Below, piece by piece: positions 53,447 to 63,425 of a stretch of DNA of 64,000 nt. Each line of letters opens with the position of its first letter. Position 1 is the first letter of the stretch. The notes under the pieces are model-generated. The model did not search any database. It saw only the letters and a list, made by a program, of their open reading frames with translations, and was not told the origin of the DNA. The translations under genes and the position numbers were made by a program. Source of the stretch: RGIG9115 sp045128915. Lineage in GTDB: Bacteria > Bacillota > Clostridia > UBA1381. The stretch covers positions 1 to 64,000 of the forward strand of contig JBGVIT010000009.1 of assembly GCA_045128915.1 (NCBI GenBank), written 5' to 3'.

Positions 53447-53480
53447 TTTGTACAGGAGAGGAACGCCTCTCCTGTACAAA
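53447..53480 (-). terminator. Strong 15-bp intercistronic hairpin
   Basis: A perfect stem TTTGTACAGGAGAGG/CCTCTCCTGTACAAA with a 4-base loop, between the stop of the 922-residue CBM gene and the start of the SGNH gene. The following leftward bases ACTATACTTAATTT are not a clean T-run. It is probably a partial terminator or a 3' stabiliser that sets expression of the first part of the operon above the rest. Confidence 0.65.
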
Positions 53481-53488
53481 GCCTAAAA

Positions 53489-56257
53489 TCAGTTTGTAAC
53501 GGGATTAATTACTTCGCAAACGGGTTCCATTGAGAATGTATTTCCGTCGTATCCCTTCCAAACAAACACATTGAATGTTCCACCGCCATTAACGTTGGTT
53601 GCGGGTAAAATCACATTAAGTTCATAATCTTCATTTAAACCGTTAGTAATAGTTTTTTCAACCAAATCACAGCTAAGCATTCTGCCGCCTTCATAGTATG
53701 CTGCAATTACAACGATTTTCTGTGGTTCATCTGTATTGTTTGCAACATTTACACCAAGACTTACTGTGTTACCTGCTGTAAATGAAGAAGATGAAACAGA
53801 TGAATGAGTAGCAACATAGCTACCGCTTACTGTGCAAACCTGTGATGTTACAGCCACACCTATTGTTCCTTCTGAGTTTACAGGAACAACTGTTAGTGTA
53901 AGCTCGCCTGTATCTCCAGCAGGCTCGGGAGCAGTAATCGCAGGAATTGTATCATTTACAGCAAAGCCTGAACCAACATTTTTGCCGTCGAGCTTATAGC
54001 AGTAAATATATCCTACGCCATCGCCGTCATCAAATACCGCCTCTGCACTTCCCTGCACAGAATTTCCTTGAACCACTGCAGCAGGAATTGAAGCTGTTGC
54101 AGCTTCAGGAGCAGTATATTTTAAGTCTTTTATAAGACTTGCATTAGTAACAGACATATCTGCATTTGTAAATGCTACACATGATGCAATTACATCAGGT
54201 AAATTTTTAGTGGATAAGTCAATGGTCTTTTCAAAAGCCACACCACCGTCTGAAATTGTAACATTCTCGTATTTAGCACCGCTATGAGCACCATAAACTG
54301 TACATTTATCATCAGATGATGCATCTGTTGCTTTCAAGTTTGCAGTAAGAGTATAAGTTGAATTTTTATCAAGAACAACATACTGAGCAATACAGTTATT
54401 TATACCATTAGTATTACTCACCTTTACTCCATCTGTTACTACTTCAGCAGTGGCTTCGCCACGAATATACCAACCGCCAACTTCTGCACCATCATTTTCA
54501 CCCATAACTCTTATGTCATCAGATGAAATAAGAAGGTTTTCCGCAGGTGTAAGTGTAAACTCATCAATATAGCAGTCTCCGCTTACTGTAAGAGTGAGTA
54601 CAGGTGAAACGGTTTCCGCCGCACCATTTTGATATGAACCCTTAAATCTCAGAACATTGCCGGTAAGCTTTGTCCACGCACCTACAGATACTGTTTCTGA
54701 AAATACAGTATGTGTAAGCTTGCTTCCAAAATCGGCTACCAGAGAAACCTCAACATCACCTGATACAGGTTTTACATAAAGCTCTGCATCATACAATTCG
54801 TTATAATATATTGTAGGATTAATTGTTACTGAACCGTTACCTGCAAGCTTAGCAGAAGTAAAAGAAGTATTGGTTGCTGTTTCATTTATTTCTTTTGTAA
54901 TTTCAAGCCCTGAAAGAGTCCATGTGGGCAATGCGTTTTCAAATGTACCATTAATGATTTTGTTTTCAAGTACTTCATCAAGTCCTGATACACCATTGTT
55001 TGTTGGCTTAGGTGGAGTATATGTATATGTAGCAGTATCAGTCTTTGTTTCACCGTATGTTCCTTCGCTATTCACAGGTGTTACTTCTAATTTTACTGTT
55101 CCCGAAAACTCTGATGCTATTTGGTCATATTCAGGAATAGTTGAACCAAATCCTGACAGAGCTACTACATCGTTAACAAGATACTTATAAACATAATAGT
55201 GACCTGTTGTATAAGAAGGTGTTACCTTCCCATCACCTTTTGAAATACTGAGGTCGATAGCAGGTGCTGCTGCTTTAGCATTTGTATCTTTTATTACACT
55301 TACGTTTCTTACAGAATATGTAGTATTAAAAGTTGCTCCAATGGTAAAATACAATCCCGCCATATCGCCATCAGAACCGCTAGTTGGATAAATATTAGTA
55401 AATTCTGAAGTAATAGTAGCCCAACCAGTGGATTCATCAACATCCATATCGCTGTATTTTAATTTTTTTATTGTACCACTTTGATCAGACCAATAAATTT
55501 TTAAAATTTCGGTATTTTGGTTTGATGCTGTGGGTGGATGAGTCGTCATAAGCACTTCCGCTGTCATTTTGTATTTACAATTATATTCAAGTGCCATATA
55601 TTGAACTGCTTGGGCATTTTTCGTATTAGTGAATGTTATAACATCATTTGTTGAATCATAGGATACAACATCTGTATCTGTACCAATTACAGTCCAACCA
55701 TCCTGCGCATTAAGAATTTTTTCCTCTGATTCCTTCAAAATAACATCATCAATATAACAAGGTGCTGTAACCGTTATTGACAAAGTACACTCAACTTCTT
55801 TAAGTTTTGTTCCTTTTTTTAAAAGTGAGTTTGGATTAAGTACTCTTACTTTCTCTGCAAATGCCGTTGCTGTTGAAACCTGCTGTCCGTTAATAACAGT
55901 TATATCCCCAACTGTCGGATCAGTAATCTTTACAGTTACAGTAGCATCCCCGCTTACAGGCTTCAACCAAATGCTAAAGTCATAAAGCTCCTGTCTGTAA
56001 AGGGTTACCGATGTAGTTACGGTGCCTGAAATCTTTGCAGACTTTGCTGATTTTACATTGGTATTTTGGGTGTCAAGCACAATAGATGAATCTTCTGAAA
56101 TTTCCCACTCATCTGTGGTTTCTTTTTCAAATGTACCGTTTGCAAGTTCATTCCCAATAAGTTCATCGAGTGTTTTGGTGTCATTCGCATACGAAACCAT
56201 TGGTACTACTGACAAAAGCATTGAAAATGAAATTAATAATGCAAATAGTTTTTTCAT
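53489..56257 (-). CDS. Secreted multi-domain carbohydrate-binding-like protein
   Basis: 922 residues. A signal peptide (1-24) is followed by two related blocks of about 385 residues. Each starts with LDE(L/V)...NGTFE, continues with a CBM4/9-like sandwich (QELYDFSIWLKPVSGD and NELYDAELYVKPVSGD) and a second sandwich, and closes with an Ig-like linker ending TPVNSEGT or VPVNSEGT. The last 100 residues form the recurring module NTVSLGVNVANNTDEPQKIVVIAAYYEGGRM...NVFVWKG. There is no catalytic motif and no SLH domain. It is probably an abundant secreted glycan-binding protein. It is encoded just after the beta-helix SLH gene and ends at a strong hairpin. Confidence 0.7.
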   Translation of the reverse strand: MKKLFALLISFSMLLSVVPMVSYANDTKTLDELIGNELANGTFEKETTDEWEISEDSSIVLDTQNTNVKSAKSAKISGTVTTSVTLYRQELYDFSIWLKPVSGDATVTVKITDPTVGDITVINGQQVSTATAFAEKVRVLNPNSLLKKGTKLKEVECTLSITVTAPCYIDDVILKESEEKILNAQDGWTVIGTDTDVVSYDSTNDVITFTNTKNAQAVQYMALEYNCKYKMTAEVLMTTHPPTASNQNTEILKIYWSDQSGTIKKLKYSDMDVDESTGWATITSEFTNIYPTSGSDGDMAGLYFTIGATFNTTYSVRNVSVIKDTNAKAAAPAIDLSISKGDGKVTPSYTTGHYYVYKYLVNDVVALSGFGSTIPEYDQIASEFSGTVKLEVTPVNSEGTYGETKTDTATYTYTPPKPTNNGVSGLDEVLENKIINGTFENALPTWTLSGLEITKEINETATNTSFTSAKLAGNGSVTINPTIYYNELYDAELYVKPVSGDVEVSLVADFGSKLTHTVFSETVSVGAWTKLTGNVLRFKGSYQNGAAETVSPVLTLTVSGDCYIDEFTLTPAENLLISSDDIRVMGENDGAEVGGWYIRGEATAEVVTDGVKVSNTNGINNCIAQYVVLDKNSTYTLTANLKATDASSDDKCTVYGAHSGAKYENVTISDGGVAFEKTIDLSTKNLPDVIASCVAFTNADMSVTNASLIKDLKYTAPEAATASIPAAVVQGNSVQGSAEAVFDDGDGVGYIYCYKLDGKNVGSGFAVNDTIPAITAPEPAGDTGELTLTVVPVNSEGTIGVAVTSQVCTVSGSYVATHSSVSSSSFTAGNTVSLGVNVANNTDEPQKIVVIAAYYEGGRMLSCDLVEKTITNGLNEDYELNVILPATNVNGGGTFNVFVWKGYDGNTFSMEPVCEVINPVTN

Positions 56258-56275
56258 TTTTGACCATTCCTCCTA

Positions 56276-59200
56276 TTAATATTTTAAAAGCCTTTTTATT
56301 ACTGCAGCAACCTCGGCTCTTGTGATGCTGCTTTTAGGATTGAAGTTACCAAAATCATCGCCTACCATCAATCCCTCTGCTGTTACGGATGCAACAGAGC
56401 TTCTTGACCATTCAGAAATGTTTGCGCTGTCTGCATAAAGGTCAATATCTGCATACTCTGTAACAGTATTTTTATATTCAGTCAACGAATTGGCAAGCAT
56501 TGCTGCAACTTCTTCTCGTGTTATGTACTTTTGTGGGTAAATACTACCATTTTTAGTCATTTGAGCAGGAATAATACCTGCATCAAGAACTGCGTACATA
56601 TAATCTGCATACCATTCATTTCCCAAAATATCATTAAATGAATTGTAATATTGTTTTTTACCAATACCAAGAGCTTCGGACAGCACTTTTGCAAACTCAG
56701 CTCTTGTTATATATCCGTCAGGAATAAAGCTTCCATCAGGATAACCACTTAGTATCTTCTTGCCGGCAAGGAATGCAATATCAGTTATCCCCCAATGCGT
56801 AAGAGTGTCTTTGAAATACACCGAGCCTGATACTTTCATCTTTGCCTGCTCAATTCTTGCAGCATCCTCTGACGGTGCGGAAAGGTCCATGCTTCCCGCC
56901 CATACAACTACTCCGAAGTGTCCCTCGTTCTTGATGGCATCCGGTGAATTATCAAAAAATTCAAATACTACCTGATCATCGCAGGTTAGTGAAAGCACTA
57001 CACCATCCTGATAATTAACAGCGCCAAACTTAAGGTTGTATGTATTTCCGTGAGTCATTAAAATATTATCACGCTCACCGCCAAGTGCTGAATTGTTTGT
57101 TAGTTTGCCATAAAGCATGTAGCTTTTGCCTTTGATAACTCTCTGAAGCTCAATACTGTCAGGTTTAACCACTACAAGATAGCATCCCGATCCATCTAAC
57201 TTGCTGAGTGGTCCTTCCTTAGCTCCCTGAGTCCTTAGTGCAAGCATACAGTATCCGCTGATACCGTTATACTTATAGTTCATGTCAAATACTTCATTGA
57301 GGTATTTTTCGCCCGTATAAATCCCGAAGCCCGAACCGGGAGTTTTAAACTTTGCAGAGGAATCAGAAATTACCATTCTTTCGTTCTCTGCATTGTTAGC
57401 ATAAAAATACCAACCATCAGTATTTGAAATCATATGGTCAATGGGCATAATGTTATATCCCATGTTTTTAAATGAACCTGAAGCGTAAACCGTTACAGGA
57501 ATTTCCCTTGTGAAGCTATCGTCAGGTGTTGATGCTGTAACATACAAAGTTGCAGTACCTTCACTAATTCCTATTAGAAAATCTTCCGCATCAACTGTCA
57601 TAATTTCAGGATTTGATGTAGAGTAAGAAATAGTTACATTCTCAACTGTATCATCTTTAAACTTCGTAGAAAATCCTGCATTGAGCTTGAATTTATTTCC
57701 AACAAACAAGTTTTTAGGAGTATATTCAAGCAAAATTTCATGAAGCGCATCGTCAACAAACAATTCTACATCAGCAGATTTTGACACACCATTATACTCT
57801 GCAGTTACAGTAATAGTTGTACGACCTGATGCTTTAGCAGAGATGATACCGTCTGTAACATCAGCAACAGAGTCATCTGCTACATTATAGCTTATCGTTG
57901 CAGTATTAATTATTTTACCGTCTGTTCTAAGAGGTGTTATCTGCATTGCAAGCCTTTCGCCTGATTTAAGCTTTATCTTTTTGTCTGTAATTATTTTATC
58001 AACTACATCTCTCTCAATACCGCCAAGCTTTTCTCTCCATTTTGGCTCCAATCCTGCATTGTCTATAATTTCGAGAGCTTCTTGAGGCCATTTACTGTCA
58101 AGATATATATGCGGCGGCTCAAGCTCAATATCAGTTGCCTCATCATGAATTCTGCTTACGTCAGGTACATTTATATAGTTGTTGTATATTCTATGTCCAT
58201 GAGCATCTACATTTGAGAAGTTCCAATAAAGCTTTCCATCACCACTATGTCCTTTGGGATAGCTATATTGATCAACTACATTATCATGAACATTACAATA
58301 GGTTGAGCCGTTATCGAGATAAATGTCTGCATAAACATCGTTCTGGTCTTTCAGGTAGTTTCCTGAAATCTCTATCATATTATTTTCATCGCCGCCTGAA
58401 GCACCCAAAACATAGATAGAACCACCGTCAAATATTTCATCATTCATGGTGTTCTGGACAAAATTGTTATTTATCTTAACATTCCTGAACACCGTTCCCT
58501 CTTCAAAGCTGAAGGTCTGGAAACCATAGCAAATATGAAATCCGCTGTATGGCACATCTGTAATTTCATTATGGCATACTTCGGAGTCAATAAAGAAACC
58601 GATTGATACAGCCGCAGACGACATATAATCAAGACCTACATTATGAATGTAATTGTTATTTACTTTATTCCTTATCATATAGAGTCTTGTATCTGTGGGA
58701 TTCCATCTTGGGTTTTCCTTATCCTGACACGTAATATCGCCCATTACAATTCCATGAGCTGCGCCTGAATAAATGTGATTGCCCTCAACCGTGCATGAGT
58801 CAATACCTTCAATCATTTTAAGCGATACTGCACCTGCATACGCAAATTCACAGCCTACAACATTAACATTTTTCGCACGTTCAACCTCTACCATTGCAGG
58901 CGGGAACAGATCTCTTGGTCCGTCAAGAGTATCACGGATTGTTGCATTCTGATTATCTGCAAAACCCTTTTCATGTCCGGGCCTTAGCCATGTAGTATGC
59001 ATGAAAGTTATTCCCTCAAAAGTTATGTCATGAATAAAGCTGTCAAGAGATGAACCCTTTGCTTTGATTAAGGATTCGCTGCACGGTGCAATTACCGTTG
59101 CTTTGTTGATATCCTCTCCCTGACGGGGAATGTAATAAAATTTATCAGCCGCCAGGTCAAGATAAAACTCTCCCTGCTCGTCAAGAAGCTCGTATGCATT

Positions 59201-59914
59201 TTCTATATACCACGGATAAGTAACAGAAAGCTTTCCTGTTTTCCCCACCCGAACACTTTTCCACGCAGGCTGCTGCATGGTGATTAATACTTTTCCGCCG
59301 GATTCGGTAATGCTTTTAACAGGGCATCTTGAATTTGTCCATTCATTTTTGTAAACAAACTCAATGTTGTTCTGATTTTTCCAGTTAACCATATCGGTGT
59401 AGGAACAGGTGTAGCCCACTACACCATTATCGTATTCCGCATCAGAGGGAAGGATATTTCTGTCACTTCTTGCTCTTTGAGCACGAACTCCGTTTACTAT
59501 AAGCTGACGAGTTTCTATGCCCAAAGCATTCGCAGAATAAATGTTTTTTTCTTCATCATATAAACTCCAGCCGCTTATTGCTCTGCCTCCGCTTATAACG
59601 GGCTTTTCATCCTTGTATGCAGTCCATTTTACGGAATGTCCGTTAAATCCGGAATCATTTTCATCAAACTCCAGAGCATTGTCAACATAATAGGTGCCTC
59701 CTCGGAGGTAAACTGTTATGCTGTCTTTCATTGATTTATTAGTTGCTCTTACTGCTTTTTGTGCCTGCTGTATAGTTTTAAACGGTTTTTCAAAGCTTCC
59801 ATCACCGGAGTCTTTACCATTTACACCATCAACATATATTGCACTATCTGCCGCAACCGCCTGTGCGGCAGATATACAAAGCAATAAACTGAGCAAAGTA
59901 AGAATCTTTCGCAA
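56276..59914 (-). CDS. SLH-anchored right-handed beta-helix protein (possible GH141-like or lyase)
   Basis: 1212 residues from TTG 59914, placed 7 bases after GAGGAGG. A signal peptide (1-21) leads to AIYVDGVNGKDSGDGSFEKPFKTIQQAQKAV, the usual opening of pectate-lyase-like beta-helices, and RGGTYYVDNALEFDENDSGF. Repeated helix rungs run to about 560 (VVGCEFAYAGAVSL, VEGNHIYSGAAHGIV, VNNNYIHNVGLDYMSS). Two BIG2-like Ig domains (about 640-810) and a lectin-like domain (820-1025) follow, then three SLH domains (about 1035-1212). It is the only protein here that combines a likely catalytic fold with wall anchoring. GH141 or polysaccharide-lyase activity is possible but not shown. Confidence 0.8.
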   Translation of the reverse strand: MRKILTLLSLLLCISAAQAVAADSAIYVDGVNGKDSGDGSFEKPFKTIQQAQKAVRATNKSMKDSITVYLRGGTYYVDNALEFDENDSGFNGHSVKWTAYKDEKPVISGGRAISGWSLYDEEKNIYSANALGIETRQLIVNGVRAQRARSDRNILPSDAEYDNGVVGYTCSYTDMVNWKNQNNIEFVYKNEWTNSRCPVKSITESGGKVLITMQQPAWKSVRVGKTGKLSVTYPWYIENAYELLDEQGEFYLDLAADKFYYIPRQGEDINKATVIAPCSESLIKAKGSSLDSFIHDITFEGITFMHTTWLRPGHEKGFADNQNATIRDTLDGPRDLFPPAMVEVERAKNVNVVGCEFAYAGAVSLKMIEGIDSCTVEGNHIYSGAAHGIVMGDITCQDKENPRWNPTDTRLYMIRNKVNNNYIHNVGLDYMSSAAVSIGFFIDSEVCHNEITDVPYSGFHICYGFQTFSFEEGTVFRNVKINNNFVQNTMNDEIFDGGSIYVLGASGGDENNMIEISGNYLKDQNDVYADIYLDNGSTYCNVHDNVVDQYSYPKGHSGDGKLYWNFSNVDAHGHRIYNNYINVPDVSRIHDEATDIELEPPHIYLDSKWPQEALEIIDNAGLEPKWREKLGGIERDVVDKIITDKKIKLKSGERLAMQITPLRTDGKIINTATISYNVADDSVADVTDGIISAKASGRTTITVTAEYNGVSKSADVELFVDDALHEILLEYTPKNLFVGNKFKLNAGFSTKFKDDTVENVTISYSTSNPEIMTVDAEDFLIGISEGTATLYVTASTPDDSFTREIPVTVYASGSFKNMGYNIMPIDHMISNTDGWYFYANNAENERMVISDSSAKFKTPGSGFGIYTGEKYLNEVFDMNYKYNGISGYCMLALRTQGAKEGPLSKLDGSGCYLVVVKPDSIELQRVIKGKSYMLYGKLTNNSALGGERDNILMTHGNTYNLKFGAVNYQDGVVLSLTCDDQVVFEFFDNSPDAIKNEGHFGVVVWAGSMDLSAPSEDAARIEQAKMKVSGSVYFKDTLTHWGITDIAFLAGKKILSGYPDGSFIPDGYITRAEFAKVLSEALGIGKKQYYNSFNDILGNEWYADYMYAVLDAGIIPAQMTKNGSIYPQKYITREEVAAMLANSLTEYKNTVTEYADIDLYADSANISEWSRSSVASVTAEGLMVGDDFGNFNPKSSITRAEVAAVIKRLLKY

Positions 59915-59928
59915 AATCTTACCTCCTC

Positions 59929-61395
59929 TTATTCAGCCATCCATTCCTTTATCTGTTTTGACTGTTCTGCTATTATGTTATCCACTCCTGAAGCCTTAAG
60001 CTTTGCTCTAAAGTCTGCAAGCTTTGTTTCGTAGTCGACTGCACCTGTGCCGAGAGCAGGCATATACTCTGCAACTACTGCACTACACTGTGCAATTTCA
60101 CTCTTTACATTAGCACTGTCAAAACAGAAGCCCATAAGGTTTGAAACTCTTGCAGATTCGTTAAGTGCCTTTGTTTCTTCCCAAACATTGTCGTCCTGGT
60201 CAGGAAGGAGATATGCGTTGAACTGGCAACCCCACATCCATGCAGAATTAGGATTATAACCTGAATCCGGTATAAGCTCTACTCTGTTTTCACCGACCTT
60301 GTTGTAGTGCTTACCTTCTATACCGAAGCAAAGAAGATTATAAAGATACTTGTCTGTGTTAAGAAGCTCTATAAACTTCATTGCCTTTACAGGGTCCTTA
60401 CAGTTCTTACCGATAACTGTGAGAGTTGCAGCAGCAAAGTCTGTATTTGCAAAGGCATCTGCTGTTACAACCTGAATTACTTCTTTACCACCCATACGCG
60501 TGGATGCCGCAGTTTGTCCGCCCGGCTTAATATTGTTATAGATAGCACCGGTTTTACCCATCTGCAAAACATCAACTGCATTTGTTATTGTTGCAGCATC
60601 CTTCTTTATGTATCCTTTTTTATAGAACTCACTCATTGTTTTGCAGTAGTTCTTGAATTCCTCAGTTTCAAACTGATTAAACACTGTGTTTGTAGGATCG
60701 TCAATTTTTACAATACCGGGTGTTGTTGTTGAAATTATAGGGTCGAAACCGATTTGTGTGAGCATTGCTGCCCAAAATCCTTGATTGAGTGCACCGAATG
60801 CAATCCATTCAGGTCCCTCATTAGCCTTGATAGCCGCAAGATACGGCTCAATGTCTTCAAGTGTTTTTGCGTTTTCTGCATCAAATCCGTATTTTTCTAC
60901 TAATGCCTTATCGTACACAAAACCATGCTTTCTTCCGATAATCTGATAGTTCATTGTTCCGTAAATCTTACCATCAACCTTAGCAGCTTCCCAAAGTGCT
61001 TCCGGAACCAATGCATATGTTTCGGGAGCATGCTCTGCCATAAGCTCATCCAAAGGCATAAGCGCACCATTTCTGGCATGCTCTACATAGCCGTGTCCTA
61101 TTGCATCATACATAAGGTCAAACTGTTCGTTTGATGCAAGCATTGTTTTCAGCTTCTGATTGTATGAACCGCTGTCTACTCTTACAAACTCAATTTCAGC
61201 TCCGATTTTATCACGGATATAATCGTTAACTGCTGCTTCAACCTCTGGAAGGTCTTTTTGAGAATTAAGCTTTATTACATATTTAAGCTTTACAATTCCG
61301 TCCTCTGTTTTTTCTGCTTTCTTTGCACAGCCGCAAGCTGATACGAGCATAATACCGCCAAGTAACGCTGCTGTTATTCTCATAATTTTTTTCAT
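59929..61395 (-). CDS. ABC sugar-binding lipoprotein (LplA/YtcQ-like)
   Basis: 488 residues from ATG 61395, after AAGGAGG; the longer frame from 61431 lacks a site. A lipoprotein signal ends LVSACGCAKK, with Cys as the lipid-bearing residue. The mature protein is of the large LplA-type family: EVEAAVNDYIRDKIGAEIEFVRVDSGSYNQKLKTMLASNEQFDLMYD and a long C-terminal lobe ending QSKQIKEWMAE. Such proteins feed LplB/LplC permeases, which are encoded directly upstream here. It probably binds an oligosaccharide or sugar-acid oligomer. Confidence 0.9.
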   Translation of the reverse strand: MKKIMRITAALLGGIMLVSACGCAKKAEKTEDGIVKLKYVIKLNSQKDLPEVEAAVNDYIRDKIGAEIEFVRVDSGSYNQKLKTMLASNEQFDLMYDAIGHGYVEHARNGALMPLDELMAEHAPETYALVPEALWEAAKVDGKIYGTMNYQIIGRKHGFVYDKALVEKYGFDAENAKTLEDIEPYLAAIKANEGPEWIAFGALNQGFWAAMLTQIGFDPIISTTTPGIVKIDDPTNTVFNQFETEEFKNYCKTMSEFYKKGYIKKDAATITNAVDVLQMGKTGAIYNNIKPGGQTAASTRMGGKEVIQVVTADAFANTDFAAATLTVIGKNCKDPVKAMKFIELLNTDKYLYNLLCFGIEGKHYNKVGENRVELIPDSGYNPNSAWMWGCQFNAYLLPDQDDNVWEETKALNESARVSNLMGFCFDSANVKSEIAQCSAVVAEYMPALGTGAVDYETKLADFRAKLKASGVDNIIAEQSKQIKEWMAE

Positions 61396-61414
61396 CTTTT
61401 TTTCCTCCTTATAA

Positions 61415-62305
61415 TTATCCTTTAACCGCACCGACAGTCATACCTTTTGCAAAGTATTTCTGGAAGAACGGAAAAACACAAAGCATCGGGCCTGCAGCCA
61501 CAACCGCCATAGCCATTCTTGCAGGCTCTGTTGGGAACTCGTCCGCACCAAGCCCCAACCCCTCCATCATCTGACGTTGCATTTCCGAGATGTTATTCAT
61601 AAGCCTGTAGAGCATATACTGAAGAGGCACAAGATTGTCCTGCTCAATATACAAAAGACCCAGCCACCAGTCGTTCCAGTACTTAAGAACCTGAAGAAGA
61701 GCTATAGTTGCAATTGCAGGCTTACTCATAGGAAGAACTATTGTGAAGAATATTCTGTATTCTCCGCAGCCGTCTACCGTTGCAGCCTCAAATATTTCCT
61801 CAGGCAACCCCTGAAAAAAGGTTCTTACCATCATAACATTCCATCCGCTGATAAGATACGGAAGAATGAGGGACCATATGGTATTTTTAAGCTGAAGCAT
61901 ATTCGTCATAAGCATATATGACGGAACAAGACCTCCGTTAAAGAGCATTGTAAAGAATATTATAAATGTTATCTGCTTTTTATATCGGAAGCTCCGCTTC
62001 GACATGGGATATGCTATAAGCGCAGTGAGTAGCACGCTCACAAAACCCCCGACAAGTACAACTCTTATAGAAACCCAATAAGATGTTAGAATCTGTCCCA
62101 TATCCTTGAATATGTATTCATACGCTTTAAAATTAAATCCACGCGGCAAAAACGTATACCCCGATTCGTATATGGCATCCATAGACGAAAGGGATATTGA
62201 TATAACCAACAATGCAGGAAGAATACATGCCAGAGCAAAAAGTATAAGAATGATGTTTATTATAATGCCTGATATTCTTCCACGTCCGCTTTTATTTCCA
62301 ACCAT
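61415..62305 (-). CDS. ABC sugar permease (LplC/YtcP type)
   Basis: 296 residues with six membrane segments. Family features are LPALLVISISLSSMDAIYESGYTFLPRGFNFKAYEYIF near the start, the EAA loop EEIFEAATVDGCGEYRIFFTIVLPMSKPAIATIALL, and the end FFQKYFAKGMTVGAVKG. It pairs with the LplB-type permease encoded 12 bases upstream. No ATPase gene is near, so a shared ATPase is expected. Confidence 0.92.
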   Translation of the reverse strand: MVGNKSGRGRISGIIINIILILFALACILPALLVISISLSSMDAIYESGYTFLPRGFNFKAYEYIFKDMGQILTSYWVSIRVVLVGGFVSVLLTALIAYPMSKRSFRYKKQITFIIFFTMLFNGGLVPSYMLMTNMLQLKNTIWSLILPYLISGWNVMMVRTFFQGLPEEIFEAATVDGCGEYRIFFTIVLPMSKPAIATIALLQVLKYWNDWWLGLLYIEQDNLVPLQYMLYRLMNNISEMQRQMMEGLGLGADEFPTEPARMAMAVVAAGPMLCVFPFFQKYFAKGMTVGAVKG

Positions 62306-62317
62306 CGTAGCACCTCC

Positions 62318-63268
62318 TTAAAACATAGCATTTTCTTCGCTGCATTTTTTAACAAGCCAGTTAGAGAACAACACAAGGCATAGTCCTACTACTGACTGAT
62401 AAAAACCAATGGCAACAGTCATTCCCGTATCGCCTCCGGTTATTAGCGCACGGTACACATAAGTATCAATAACATCGGTTGCCGAATACAGGGAACCTGC
62501 ATTAAGAGGAACTATGTAGAACAGGCCGAAGTCCGAATGAAAAATCTTACCCACTTTGAGGAGTGCCATCATAACAATAAGTGCCATTATCTGCGGAACC
62601 ATAATTCTCTTTGCAATCTGGAACTTGCTTGCTCCATCAATAGCCGCTGCTTCATATAATGTAGGATCTATACCAATAATACCTGCGTAAAAAACTATTG
62701 TGTTATAACCTATAGTTTTCCAGAGATTGAGAACAGGAATTATAAATCTCCAGTATTCAGGCTCTGAATACCACAGTATAGACTCTATGCCAAGCTTTTC
62801 TGCAATATTGTTAAGAATACCATAGTCATATTCCATAAATGAGAAAACTATAAACGATACGACAGACCAAGAAAGAAAGTACGGGAAGAAATACATGGTC
62901 TGGTATGTTTTTAAAAGTTTTTTACTGCGTATCTCATTAAGTAAAACTGCTATTACTAATGCACAAACGAGAGTGGTTACAATAAATACCAGATTATATC
63001 CGATGGTATTTACAGTCACCCTGAATGCATCCTGGCTTTTAAAAAAGAATTCAAAGTTTTTCAAACCAACCCAGTCGCTCCCGAAAACGCCTTTACTGTA
63101 ATCATAATTTTTGAAAGCCAACACTAATCCGCCCATAGGTATGTAATTAAAAATCAGAACCAGAATCAACGCAGGCAGGCACATTGAAAGCAAAACAAAT
63201 GTTCGTTTGTTTTCATATCTGCTGTGCCGGATTTTGTTGGTTTTCTTTACCGTCATTAGCTTACTCAT
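62318..63268 (-). CDS. ABC sugar permease (LplB/YteP type)
   Basis: 316 residues. Features are LLSMCLPALILVLIFNYIPMGGLVLAFKNYDYSKGVFGSDWVGLKNFEFFF, the EAA loop PTLYEAAAIDGASKFQIAKRIMVPQI and GLFYIVPLNAGSLYSATDVIDTYVYRAL. It has six predicted membrane segments. It is the first gene of the ten-gene leftward operon ending at 43211 and follows a good SigA promoter. An AAAGGAG site precedes the ATG. Confidence 0.92.
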   Translation of the reverse strand: MSKLMTVKKTNKIRHSRYENKRTFVLLSMCLPALILVLIFNYIPMGGLVLAFKNYDYSKGVFGSDWVGLKNFEFFFKSQDAFRVTVNTIGYNLVFIVTTLVCALVIAVLLNEIRSKKLLKTYQTMYFFPYFLSWSVVSFIVFSFMEYDYGILNNIAEKLGIESILWYSEPEYWRFIIPVLNLWKTIGYNTIVFYAGIIGIDPTLYEAAAIDGASKFQIAKRIMVPQIMALIVMMALLKVGKIFHSDFGLFYIVPLNAGSLYSATDVIDTYVYRALITGGDTGMTVAIGFYQSVVGLCLVLFSNWLVKKCSEENAMF

Positions 63269-63305
63269 TTAAAACAAATACTCCTTTGCATATTATTGTG
63301 TTAAT

Positions 63306-63334
63306 AGTATACCATAGTTTCCAACTCGTCTCAA
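63306..63334 (-). promoter_or_regulatory. SigA-type promoter of the second glycan operon
   Basis: Read leftward: TTGAGA (63329-63334), 17-base spacer, TATACT (63306-63311), 38 bases before ATG 63268. It lies downstream of the regulator's terminator, so the operon has its own start. Confidence 0.75.
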
Positions 63335-63387
63335 CTGTTAATATAAGACATTTATGTGATTTTAAGCACTATTGCAATTATAAACAA

Positions 63388-63424
63388 AAAAAAGCCGCCC
63401 GTAGCAATGCTTTGGACGGCTTTT
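63388..63424 (-). terminator. Terminator of the AraC-type regulator gene
   Basis: AAAAAAAGCCGTCC pairs with GGGCGGCTTTTTTT across about 14 loop bases, one mismatch. A T-run follows the stem when read leftward. It begins immediately after the stop at 63426. Confidence 0.85.
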
Positions 63425-63425
63425 T

